39,318 nt of DNA from assembly GCA_029974875.1 (NCBI GenBank), contig JARKQP010000783.1, forward strand, positions 1 to 39,318, read 5' to 3'. Origin of the DNA: Mobilitalea sp. (GTDB lineage: Bacteria; Bacillota_A; Clostridia; Lachnospirales; Lachnospiraceae). Position numbers and translations under genes: made by a program. The notes beneath the pieces were generated by a model, which searched no databases, was not told where the DNA came from, and saw only the letters and a program-made list of their open reading frames with translations. Positions 32,615-39,318 of the stretch are shown piece after piece (within the stretch, counting starts at the first letter, position 1; each line of letters opens with the position of its first letter).

Positions 32615-33616
32615 ATGAAAAAAACAGCTTTATTGATCACATTGTTATTAGCCGCGTTGCTATCGGCAAGTCTTTTTACCGCATGTGGGAAAAAAAACGA
32701 TGGAACAGCGGAGACAAAAGATGCAGAAACGACAGAAGGGGCAGCAAATATATACATAGGATTTGCAGCACCTTTGACATCAGGTGAATACTGGAACTCT
32801 CTTACCACGGCAACGGAAAAATTGTTTAAAGAGAACGGAATTAAGATTGATGTACAAAGTGCTGAGACAGATATGGAAAAGCAGACAGAACTAGTGAATA
32901 ATTTTGTTACCATGGGAGTATCCCATATTATTGTTGATCCAGTGGATCCAACGAGTATTGAAGATGCACTGATAAAAGCCAGAGAAGCCGGGGTCAAGGT
33001 AGTTGTCAGCGGATCGGTTCCGCAGAGCAGAGACGCTTATGATATTGCGTTAAAAGCTTCTCAGACTGATATCGGTAATGCTGTTGCAAAAGCTGCTGCA
33101 GAGTGGATTGATAAAACTTATCCAGATGCTGAACCGGGAAGCATTGGAGTGGCTATTTTCGGGGTATATGAAAGAGACGTTGACACAGAGCGTTGTGAAG
33201 CCTATAGAAACATTGTGAACTACACAGATAAAGCGAAAGTATCTGTGGAATACAATATTGGATGGGCTGATAGTCAGACAAAGTGCCAAAGCAACACTGA
33301 ACTGATGCTACAACAGAATCCGGAAGTAAAAGTGGTATTAGCCTATGGGGATTACTGTTTATTTGTTGATGAAGTTCTTCAGCGTTCCGGTATTGATTTA
33401 ACCAAGTATGCAAGCTTTGGTAATGATATGTCAGAAGCAATCGGGGAGAGTATTAAGTTAAATGGAGAAGGAAAGAGCACTGTTGCGGGAACATCTGTAG
33501 TTGATGGAGACTATCCCCAATTATATTTAGAGGCTGTTAAGGGTGAACTTGACGTTGCTGAAGATGGCATATATAACATACCGATAAAAGTTACAACAGC
33601 AGACAATATGAAATAA
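32615..33616 (+). CDS. Sugar ABC transporter substrate-binding lipoprotein (second system)
   Basis: A 333-residue lipoprotein. A Lys-Lys start and hydrophobic core lead to lipobox L-F-T-A-C with Cys24 lipidated; a short charged linker follows. The rest is a type-1 periplasmic-binding-protein fold of the ribose/ChvE kind, with the A-P-L-T-S-G-E-Y-W start, V-S-H-I-I-V-D-P and a late S-F-G-N-D segment. It binds a sugar-like ligand outside the membrane for the ATPase and permease encoded downstream. AAAGGAGAGGAG precedes the ATG. Because the neighbouring kinase has no sensor domain of its own, this protein could also deliver the signal to the kinase (inference). Confidence 0.9.
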   Translation: MKKTALLITLLLAALLSASLFTACGKKNDGTAETKDAETTEGAANIYIGFAAPLTSGEYWNSLTTATEKLFKENGIKIDVQSAETDMEKQTELVNNFVTMGVSHIIVDPVDPTSIEDALIKAREAGVKVVVSGSVPQSRDAYDIALKASQTDIGNAVAKAAAEWIDKTYPDAEPGSIGVAIFGVYERDVDTERCEAYRNIVNYTDKAKVSVEYNIGWADSQTKCQSNTELMLQQNPEVKVVLAYGDYCLFVDEVLQRSGIDLTKYASFGNDMSEAIGESIKLNGEGKSTVAGTSVVDGDYPQLYLEAVKGELDVAEDGIYNIPIKVTTADNMK

Positions 33617-33628
33617 GAATTATAAGAA

Positions 33629-33661
33629 TTAAGCAGTCCGATCAAAAATCGGACTGCTTAA
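33629..33661 (+). terminator. Intercistronic hairpin between binding protein and ATPase
   Basis: TTAAGCAGTCCGAT (33629-33642) and ATCGGACTGCTTAA (33648-33661) form a perfect 14-bp stem with loop CAAAA. It is followed by A rather than T, so mRNA stabilisation of the lipoprotein message is more likely than termination. Confidence 0.6.
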
Positions 33662-33697
33662 AAAAGAGATGGTGTATTAATATAGGAGGAACCAGTC

Positions 33698-35191
33698 ATG
33701 GGCACGATTTTGGAAATCAAAGAACTTACAAAACAGTATCCCGGGGTGAAGGCTCTCAGTAGTGTTTCCATGTCATTTGAAGAAGGTGAAATCCATGCAA
33801 TTGTTGGAGAAAATGGTGCAGGGAAATCTACCTTGATTAAGATAATTTGTGGCGCTGTTTCACCAAATGCAGGAAGGTTGAAATTACCTAGTGGGGAATA
33901 TCCAGAAATGACACCTGCAGGAGCAAAGCAAAATGGCATAGGGGTAATTCATCAGGAATTTAATCTGGTTCCGACAATGAGCGTTGCAGATAATATTTTC
34001 CTCGGAGAAAAGGTAGGAGGAAAGCATGTTATTAATGACCGGTTAATGTTAGAAAGAGCTTCGGCGTTGCTTAAAGAGTTAAGCATCAATATAGATCCTT
34101 GCGAGGAAGTCAGCAATCTGTCCACTGGCCAGCAGCAACTGGTTGAAATCGCAAAAGCTATGTCCCATGATTTGAAGCTTCTTATTATGGATGAACCAAG
34201 TGCTTCTCTTACAGTTACTGAGGTTCAAGCACTGTTTAAAATTGTATTAAGGCTAAAGGAAAAAGGAGTAACTGTAATTTATATTTCGCATAGGCTGGAT
34301 GAGATTTTTGAATTATGTGACCGGGTTACAATAATGAGAGATGGCCATTATATTTCAACACATGAGATAGCACAGGTATCAAGACAGGAACTTATAAAGG
34401 GAATGGTGGGCAGAGAGCTCAGTGATACTTTTCCAATGAAAAATGTAATTCAAAATAACGATATTGTATTGGAATGTAAGAAACTTAGGGGAAAAGGAGT
34501 GAAATCAGCCTCTTTTCAATTACATAAAGGAGAATTATTAGGATTTTCAGGACTGGTAGGAGCAGGTAGGACTGAACTTGCACGACTCATCTATGGTGCA
34601 GATAAAATTATAAGTGGAGAATTGATTGTCAAAGGGGAAAGAAGATATTTCAAAACACCATCAGAAGCAATCAGGTGTGGGATAGGACTAATTCCGGAGG
34701 ATAGAAAAAAAGAAGGCTTTTTTGCAGACTATGAAATAGACTGGAATATTACAATTATGAGTATGCCGCTGCTTACCCGGTATGGATATGTAATTAATAA
34801 AAAAGCAGATAGCGTTGCTGATAGATATTTTAATCAATTAAGAGTGAAAGCACCAAGCAAAAAACAGTTCGTTAAGAATCTTTCAGGAGGAAACCAACAG
34901 AAAGTTGTCATAGCAAAAACTCTTGCTGCCCAGGCGGATATCATTATATTTGATGAGCCTACAAGGGGTGTTGATGTAGGGGCAAAACAGGAAATCTATA
35001 AATTGATGTATGAAATTATTCATCAAGGTGCATCTATCATCATGATTTCCTCAGACATGGAGGAGATTCTTGGAATGAGTGACCGGATCATCGTAATGTC
35101 GGAAGGGACAATTACCGGAGAATTAAAAAGAGATGAATTTGATCAGAAGAGAATATTGGAACTGGCGTCTCCGCGCAGTGAGAATATATAA
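33698..35191 (+). CDS. Ribose-type ABC transporter double ATPase (second system)
   Basis: A 497-residue RbsA/MglA-type protein with two fused nucleotide-binding domains. The first half has Walker A G-E-N-G-A-G-K-S-T (37-45), signature L-S-T-G-Q-Q and L-L-I-M-D-E-P-S. The second has the usual weak P-loop G-L-V-G-A-G-R-T, P-E-D-R-K-K-E-G, signature L-S-G-G-N-Q-Q, and I-I-F-D-E-P-T-R-G-V-D with its Glu intact. It is thus a normal energising subunit, in contrast to the ATPase at 19505 (Glu to Cys) and the pseudo-ATPase at 31128. AGGAGG precedes the ATG. Confidence 0.93.
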   Translation: MGTILEIKELTKQYPGVKALSSVSMSFEEGEIHAIVGENGAGKSTLIKIICGAVSPNAGRLKLPSGEYPEMTPAGAKQNGIGVIHQEFNLVPTMSVADNIFLGEKVGGKHVINDRLMLERASALLKELSINIDPCEEVSNLSTGQQQLVEIAKAMSHDLKLLIMDEPSASLTVTEVQALFKIVLRLKEKGVTVIYISHRLDEIFELCDRVTIMRDGHYISTHEIAQVSRQELIKGMVGRELSDTFPMKNVIQNNDIVLECKKLRGKGVKSASFQLHKGELLGFSGLVGAGRTELARLIYGADKIISGELIVKGERRYFKTPSEAIRCGIGLIPEDRKKEGFFADYEIDWNITIMSMPLLTRYGYVINKKADSVADRYFNQLRVKAPSKKQFVKNLSGGNQQKVVIAKTLAAQADIIIFDEPTRGVDVGAKQEIYKLMYEIIHQGASIIMISSDMEEILGMSDRIIVMSEGTITGELKRDEFDQKRILELASPRSENI

Positions 35192-35214
35192 TTATTAAGA
35201 AATGGAGATATGAA

Positions 35215-36195
35215 ATGGATACAAAACGGATTTTAAAACAGATAAAGTCAGTGCTGGCAAAAAATATTTCTTGGGTGATACTAGTCGCTCTTTGCTTAGT
35301 GTTCTACTTATATTCACCTATGTTTATATCCTATCAAAATATAATCAATATTTTATCACAGAATGCGTATGTGGTTATAGCGGGGTTGGGAATAGCTTTG
35401 ATTATGCTGTCAGGGGCGATGGATCTTTCTGTTGGCTATATGATGTCATGCTGTATTATTATTTGCGCGAAACTAAGCTTAGGATGGGGACTTCCAGATG
35501 GCCTGTCAATCATTATAACCATTATTGCGGCAATGCTATTTTGTTTGTTAAATACAGTTTTATCCATCAAATTAAAATTACCTTTATTAATTGCTTCGCT
35601 TGGTACTATGACGATCTATCAAGGACTTTCCTTTATCATATCGGACTCACGTTCTTTCAGAGGGTTCAGTGAAGGCTTCAAATTATGGGGACAAGGAAAG
35701 ATTGGCGGATTTCCATTCCCAATTATTCTAATGCTGGTGTTATTTCTGATTGTAAACTTTGTTCTGAAACATACTTATTTCGGAAGATATATATATGCAT
35801 TGGGTGGAAATGAGGATGCTGCATGGCTCGCAGGAATCAATGTTACCAAATACCGAATAATAATTTCCTTAATTGCAGGGTTTTTTATTGGACTAGGCTC
35901 TATTGTATTAGTTTCACGGATGGGAACAGCGCAGTCGACTTTGGGACCTGGTACTGAATTTACTATTATTACTGGTATCTTATTGGGCGGTGTCAGTATT
36001 CAGGGAGGAGCAGGAAAATTAAGTGGTGTATTGGCTGGTATTCTAATTGTATCCATTCTATCCAATGGAATGCAGCTGGCAGGTTTTGATACTTACTATC
36101 AATATGTAATTAAGGGGATTATCATGCTTCTGGCAATTGGGTTTGATGTTTTCTTAAGAAACCGCCGTGCTACTGTGAGAAAAGTGGAGGAATAG
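35215..36195 (+). CDS. Ribose-type ABC transporter permease (second system)
   Basis: A 326-residue multi-span membrane protein of the RbsC family with about 9-10 hydrophobic helices. The coupling loop is seen as Y-A-L-G-G-N-E-D-A-A-W-L-A-G-I and is followed by a Gly-rich G-G-V-S-I-Q-G-G-A-G-K-L segment. It is the only permease of this system, so the channel is probably a homodimer. GGAG precedes the ATG, and the next gene starts four bases after its stop codon region, indicating one transcript. Confidence 0.92.
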   Translation: MDTKRILKQIKSVLAKNISWVILVALCLVFYLYSPMFISYQNIINILSQNAYVVIAGLGIALIMLSGAMDLSVGYMMSCCIIICAKLSLGWGLPDGLSIIITIIAAMLFCLLNTVLSIKLKLPLLIASLGTMTIYQGLSFIISDSRSFRGFSEGFKLWGQGKIGGFPFPIILMLVLFLIVNFVLKHTYFGRYIYALGGNEDAAWLAGINVTKYRIIISLIAGFFIGLGSIVLVSRMGTAQSTLGPGTEFTIITGILLGGVSIQGGAGKLSGVLAGILIVSILSNGMQLAGFDTYYQYVIKGIIMLLAIGFDVFLRNRRATVRKVEE

Positions 36196-36198
36196 TAA

Positions 36199-37431
36199 AT
36201 GAAGAACAGATATGAATTTGAAACTGTTGAAGAACTGGCAGAAAAATTAGTGGAGGATCAGGTGCTGATAGGGCTTGATATGGCGGTGACGAAGCAAGGG
36301 CAAGTCGTTTTTGAGACCTGCAAGGGACTTGCCGATAGTGAGGCAGGAAAGCCTGTCACTAAAGATAACATTTTTCGGATTCATTCTATGACAAAAGTCA
36401 TTACGGTTGTACTGACCATGATAATGCAGGAGGAAGGCTTATTAAGAATCGATGATCCGGTTTCAGAGTATTTACAGGGATTTAAAGATAGTAAAGTGTA
36501 TGATATTGATGAAAGTGGAAAAGAAATTGTTCGCTTGGCGAAAAGACCAATTACTATCCGTCACTTAATGAGCATGACATCTGGTATTCCATATGAAGTG
36601 GAGGATGCACCAACAAGAACGGGTAAGGAAGTTGCGAGGTTGATTCAGCATGTCCAGAATGAACAACCGGCTAAAGAGGAAACAAACCTTATTTATTTTG
36701 CAAATCAATTAGGCAGAATCCCATTGTGTTTTGATCCGGGGGAGCATTGGATGTATGGCTTTTCTGCGGATGTCTTGGGAGCAGTACTGGAGAAAACGGG
36801 CAGTATGGAGCTCGGCAAATTAATGAAACAGAAAATATTTGAACCTTTGCAGATGAAGGACACTGGTTTTTGGGTTCCAAAAGAGAAGTTAAGCCGTTTA
36901 GCCGATTTGAATATGATCCTGGAAGATGGGACATGGGTTTCAAAATCAGAAGATGTAATAAAGCGTACAATAGATCATAAACCGGTGCTGGAATATGGCG
37001 GTGGAGGATTATTTAGCACATGCAGTGATTATGCTAAATTTACGGCAATGCTGGCCGGTGCAGGGCAGTATCAAGGAATAAAGCTATTGGACAGGGAGTC
37101 TATAGAGGCATTAAGAACCCCCCAGCTCGGACCACAGGCGGAGCAGGATTATAAAGATAATCGTTTGCTTCATTGCAAGGGGGTATTCCATAAAGGCTAT
37201 ACTTATGGATTGGGGGTTCGGACATTGCAGGATGTAAAAGCAGAAGGTGGACTGATTTCAGAAAATGAATTCGGGTGGGATGGAGTGTATGGGACATGGT
37301 GTTCCGTTGATATGGAGAAAGATATGTCGGTAGTAATTATGACACAGAGGTTTCCGTTTGGACATCATTTGTTTGTTCCGCATCTAATGAATGAAGTTTA
37401 TCGATGTATGGGAGCTATTAAAAGAAGTTAA
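36199..37431 (+). CDS. Serine hydrolase of the beta-lactamase/class C esterase fold
   Basis: A 410-residue cytoplasmic serine hydrolase (beta-lactamase-related, PF00144 type) without a signal peptide. The nucleophile motif S-x-x-K is S63-M-T-K66, and the likely tyrosine base is Tyr186 in W-M-Y-G-F-S, where the usual Y-S/A-N is altered. Other family features are G-L-L-R-I-D-D-P-V, L-M-S-M-T-S-G-I, P-G-E-H-W and a Gly-rich G-G-G-G-L-F-S segment. Such enzymes are mostly esterases, not beta-lactamases, especially when cytoplasmic. It starts three bases after the permease stop, so it probably de-esterifies the imported compound, for example an acylated glycoside (inference). Confidence 0.88.
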   Translation: MKNRYEFETVEELAEKLVEDQVLIGLDMAVTKQGQVVFETCKGLADSEAGKPVTKDNIFRIHSMTKVITVVLTMIMQEEGLLRIDDPVSEYLQGFKDSKVYDIDESGKEIVRLAKRPITIRHLMSMTSGIPYEVEDAPTRTGKEVARLIQHVQNEQPAKEETNLIYFANQLGRIPLCFDPGEHWMYGFSADVLGAVLEKTGSMELGKLMKQKIFEPLQMKDTGFWVPKEKLSRLADLNMILEDGTWVSKSEDVIKRTIDHKPVLEYGGGGLFSTCSDYAKFTAMLAGAGQYQGIKLLDRESIEALRTPQLGPQAEQDYKDNRLLHCKGVFHKGYTYGLGVRTLQDVKAEGGLISENEFGWDGVYGTWCSVDMEKDMSVVIMTQRFPFGHHLFVPHLMNEVYRCMGAIKRS

Positions 37432-37441
37432 GGAGGAAGAA

Positions 37442-37501
37442 ATGGAAAAAGTCCTGTTGATCCATTTTGCGGAATATGGGATGCGCATCTCTGCTTTGTA
37501 A
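37442..37501 (+). CDS. Very short ORF with strong ribosome site, possible gene remnant
   Basis: AAGGAGG at 37430-37436 overlaps the serine hydrolase stop and lies five bases before an ATG. That ATG opens a 19-codon frame (M-E-K-V-L-L-I-H-F-A-E-Y-G-M-R-I-S-A-L). In another frame the following DNA reads V-I-S-A-W-G-Y-D-P-A-S-I-K before a stop near 37536, so this may be a frameshifted remnant of a longer protein. No function can be assigned. Confidence 0.35.
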   Translation: MEKVLLIHFAEYGMRISAL

Positions 37502-37552
37502 TTAGTGCTTGGGGATATGATCCTGCTTCAATAAAATAAATTCATATAGTTG

Positions 37553-37590
37553 CACCCTTTGGTTTTAGGAAAGCTGAAGGGTGTTTTTAT
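37553..37590 (+). terminator. Rho-independent terminator of the second transporter operon
   Basis: CACCCTT (37553-37559) pairs with AAGGGTG (37577-37583), followed by TTTTTATTT. It closes the operon that ends with the serine hydrolase and the short ORF. Confidence 0.75.
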
Positions 37591-37773
37591 TTATTTAAGA
37601 TTTAAGCTAAAGCAAAAATTCGACTATATTTTTTGTGTAGTAAAAGGAGAAGTTAACAATATGATATGAAATTATTAAAAACTTGGCTTAAAAGGGTGTA
37701 AATAATTGAATGCTACAGCTGCCGGGATCCGCTATACTGAAATGTAAGTTAATATCATAAAGGAGTGAAAATA

Positions 37774-37809
37774 ATGTATCCAAGACATATGTATGGGCCT
37801 AAGGAATAA
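37774..37809 (+). CDS. Possible 11-codon leader peptide
   Basis: AAAGGAG (37759-37765) lies eight bases before an ATG encoding M-Y-P-R-H-M-Y-G-P-K-E and a stop. A -10-like TATACT lies about 40 bases before it, and the flavoprotein gene begins 111 bases after it. It could be a translated leader or upstream ORF. No homology is known to me, and chance cannot be excluded. Confidence 0.3.
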   Translation: MYPRHMYGPKE

Positions 37810-37920
37810 CAACTAGGGAATGACAATTGAGGAATAATGATTGGAAGATAGAAATTAAAAAATAACAACAAAAACAGTAACTAAAGAATCAGTAAGATCA
37901 ACAAAAAAACGGAGGTTAAT

Positions 37921-38886
37921 ATGGCAAAGAAAGTAGTTGGGTTTTCCTTTGGCAGGAAGATGTCTAATACTGAAATAATGATTAAGGAAGCATTGCTGGA
38001 ATGTGAAGAGGCGGGCTTTGAGATACAATTTATCCGCTGTGATGATTTGAATATACATATCTGCACGGGCTGCTGTGCCTGTGTTGGGGGTATGATAAGC
38101 GGCAGAGGAAAGGGGGATTGCATTCATAAGGATGATTTTCCCGTCATTGATGAAGCACTTATGTCTGCAGATGCAGTAATTGTTGGATCACCAACCTATG
38201 TTTTGGCGCCCACGGGTAATTTCAAGGTAGTCTGTGACCGTATCGGTCCCTCCCATGATATTACCTTCCGTAAACCGCTGATCGAGACAGGAATTGCAGA
38301 GGGAAAGGATCCTGCAACCTATCCTGATGCCAGGAGCTTGAAAAAGCGGGTTGGTGCACTGATTACCGTAGGGGGAGCAAGAACCGAGAACTGGCTTTCC
38401 CTTGCAATGCCTAACATGTATGAATTTACGATGCCCATGGGAATTGATGTGGTTGATAAATACCAGTATCATGGAGCGATGAATGTGGAGCACGTCCTTG
38501 GCAGGCCCGAGGTGCTGGAACGTATGAAGGGCCTTGGCAGAAATATTGTGAAGGCGCTGAATTCAACAACAGAGGAAGAACGTACAAAATGGCGCGGGGA
38601 CGAGGAGGGAGTATGTCCCGTATGCCATATGGACCTGCTTACCATCATGCATGATAAGAATAAGGTGGAATGTCCCATCTGCGGTATTGAGGGAGAGTTA
38701 AACCTGGTAGACGGTAAAATCAAGGTTACCTTCCCGGAGCATCAGATCAAGCGTTCCAGGCTATATGAAGCGGGCAAGCTGGAGCATTCTGAAGAGATCA
38801 AGAACGGAGCCATGACCCAGAGGAAGGTAGAGGGTCTGAAGGAACTGAAGGAAAAATATATCAATGTAGGCCAGAATGTGAAGTAG
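37921..38886 (+). CDS. NADPH-dependent FMN reductase-type flavoprotein with Cys clusters
   Basis: A 321-residue flavodoxin-fold oxidoreductase. The start V-V-G-F-S-F-G-R-K-M-S-N-T matches the FMN-phosphate loop of iron-sulfur flavoproteins. It is followed by Cys48-x2-Cys51-x2-Cys54-x12-Cys67 (with Cys52 also present), similar to the compact Cys motif that binds a 4Fe-4S cluster. D-A-V-I-V-G-S-P-T-Y (84-93) is the second flavin loop. The C-terminal part adds a zinc-ribbon-like C232-P-V-C235 and C251-P-I-C254 pair. Likely role: electron transfer or reduction of a small molecule in the cytoplasm. GGAGG precedes the ATG. A TIM-barrel gene follows after about 100 bases. Confidence 0.87.
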   Translation: MAKKVVGFSFGRKMSNTEIMIKEALLECEEAGFEIQFIRCDDLNIHICTGCCACVGGMISGRGKGDCIHKDDFPVIDEALMSADAVIVGSPTYVLAPTGNFKVVCDRIGPSHDITFRKPLIETGIAEGKDPATYPDARSLKKRVGALITVGGARTENWLSLAMPNMYEFTMPMGIDVVDKYQYHGAMNVEHVLGRPEVLERMKGLGRNIVKALNSTTEEERTKWRGDEEGVCPVCHMDLLTIMHDKNKVECPICGIEGELNLVDGKIKVTFPEHQIKRSRLYEAGKLEHSEEIKNGAMTQRKVEGLKELKEKYINVGQNVK

Positions 38887-38989
38887 AAGCCGCACTGGAC
38901 AAACCGGACCATAGGGGTGAAAAAAGATTTAGCCAGTGGCCTTATTATTAAATGGAAAACTTATTTATAAACGAAAGGATGGAATTTTT

Positions 38990-39318
38990 ATGGGAATTAA
39001 ACCAGCTGTAAGCTTATATAGCTTGCAATATCAGTTTCTACAGGGAAAAATGTCCCTGGAAGACATTTTTAAATATGTAAAGGATCTAAATGCGGGCGGC
39101 ATTGAAATTCTTCCTGACCAGATGCTTAGAGGTACACCGACACCAACGGAAAGCACTTATGCTGAATGGGATGCGCTCACAAGCAAGTATAATTTGGATT
39201 TAGTATGTGACGATATTTTCCTGAATACCAACCTGTACAAGAACAGGGAATTAACAAGGCGTGAATGCGTTGAGCTGATTAAGCAGGAAATTATTATGGC
39301 ACACCGCCTGGGCTTTAA
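38990..39318 (+). CDS. Sugar-phosphate-isomerase/epimerase-type TIM barrel, N-terminal part
   Basis: The first 109 residues of a protein running off the window. The start I-K-P-A-V-S-L-Y-S-L-Q-Y-Q-F matches I-K-L-G-V-S-L-Y-S-Y-Q-D-N-Y of the alpha-subunit-like protein at 14499. The following G-K-M-S-L-E-D-I-F and G-G-I-E-I-L segments also align. It is probably another deglycosidase alpha-subunit-like TIM barrel; a DUF6379 partner may lie just beyond the window. GAAAGGA lies about ten bases before the ATG. Confidence 0.82.
   Translation, partial: MGIKPAVSLYSLQYQFLQGKMSLEDIFKYVKDLNAGGIEILPDQMLRGTPTPTESTYAEWDALTSKYNLDLVCDDIFLNTNLYKNRELTRRECVELIKQEIIMAHRLGF

Larger units (their letters stand above)
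37502..37920. other. Intergenic region (419 bases) before the flavoprotein gene
   Basis: Contains the terminator at 37553-37590, a TATACT -10-like box at 37733-37738 whose nearest -35-like box (TTGAAT, 37706) is too distant at 21 bases, the 11-codon ORF at 37774, and three loose repeats related to GGAATAACAA between 37803 and 37842. The remainder is AT-rich with nothing recognised. Confidence 0.5.

Noticed and set aside
37655..37670. Small ORF after AAAGGAG near 37645
   Set aside because: The first start codon gives only two codons (ATG ATA TGA).
37706..37738. Promoter TTGAAT/TATACT before the flavoprotein
   Set aside because: Spacing of 21 bases is too long to call; the -10 is only mentioned as a possibility.
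1..39318. CRISPR arrays, tRNA or rRNA genes, transposase genes, phage integrase
   Set aside because: Read for regularly spaced repeats, cloverleaf-type segments and transposase or integrase motifs; none found.

Overview
The window looks like a chromosomal accessory region of an anaerobic Bacillota, most likely a Lachnospiraceae or related Clostridia member from a gut or similar plant-glycoside-rich habitat. This rests on strong AGGAGG-type ribosome binding sites, lipoprotein sugar-binding proteins, butyrate-kinase-type enzymes, YesM/YesN-type regulation, and an unusual density of TIM-barrel and DUF6379 proteins of the kind known from bacterial C-glycoside deglycosidases. No rRNA, tRNA, CRISPR array or insertion sequence was seen. 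Base composition is a mosaic: sampled lines in the 4-9 kb block run 57-60% GC, while sampled lines in the 30-36 kb block run 18-33%.

Layout. 1-0.6 kb: a broken DUF6273 fragment and a small Cys-rich protein. 0.9-1.7 kb: a stand-alone sugar-phosphate-isomerase-like TIM barrel. 1.9-10.1 kb: a PucR-type regulator divergent from a six-gene operon of CocE/NonD hydrolase, acyl carrier protein, butyrate-kinase-family enzyme, MFS transporter, phosphate acyltransferase and VOC protein. This reads as uptake, hydrolysis and CoA (or ACP) activation of an unknown carboxylic acid or ester. 10.2-13.7 kb: an AraC regulator with a GH39-like C-terminus and a LacI regulator, both leftward. 14.1-15.6 kb: a DUF6379 beta subunit plus TIM-barrel alpha subunit. 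15.7-16.7 kb: a second LacI regulator, leftward. 17.2-24.5 kb: a ribose-type ABC transporter (lipoprotein, permease, double ATPase, second permease), a Gfo/Idh/MocA oxidoreductase, and a second TIM-barrel/DUF6379 pair. 24.7-27.1 kb: a second AraC-GH39 regulator. 27.3-28.2 kb: an FMN-dependent oxidoreductase. 28.5-37.4 kb: a YesN-type response regulator, a short YesM-type kinase, a degenerate ATPase-like protein, and a second ribose-type ABC transporter with a serine hydrolase. 37.9 kb to the end: an iron-sulfur-type flavoprotein and the start of another TIM barrel.

How the parts may work together (inference). The 14-24 kb genes match the known logic of glycoside cleavage by oxidation at C3 of the sugar (Gfo/Idh/MocA enzyme), followed by C-C or C-O bond cleavage by an alpha/beta deglycosidase. 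The ABC transporter would bring in the substrate, and two paralogous LacI proteins with the same recognition helix would control it. A matching palindrome occurs upstream of both target operons. The two AraC-GH39 proteins look like sugar sensors built from a glycosidase fold whose acid/base Glu has become Asp. The most unusual element is the two-component system encoded next to an ABC ATPase homologue that has lost every ATP-handling motif.
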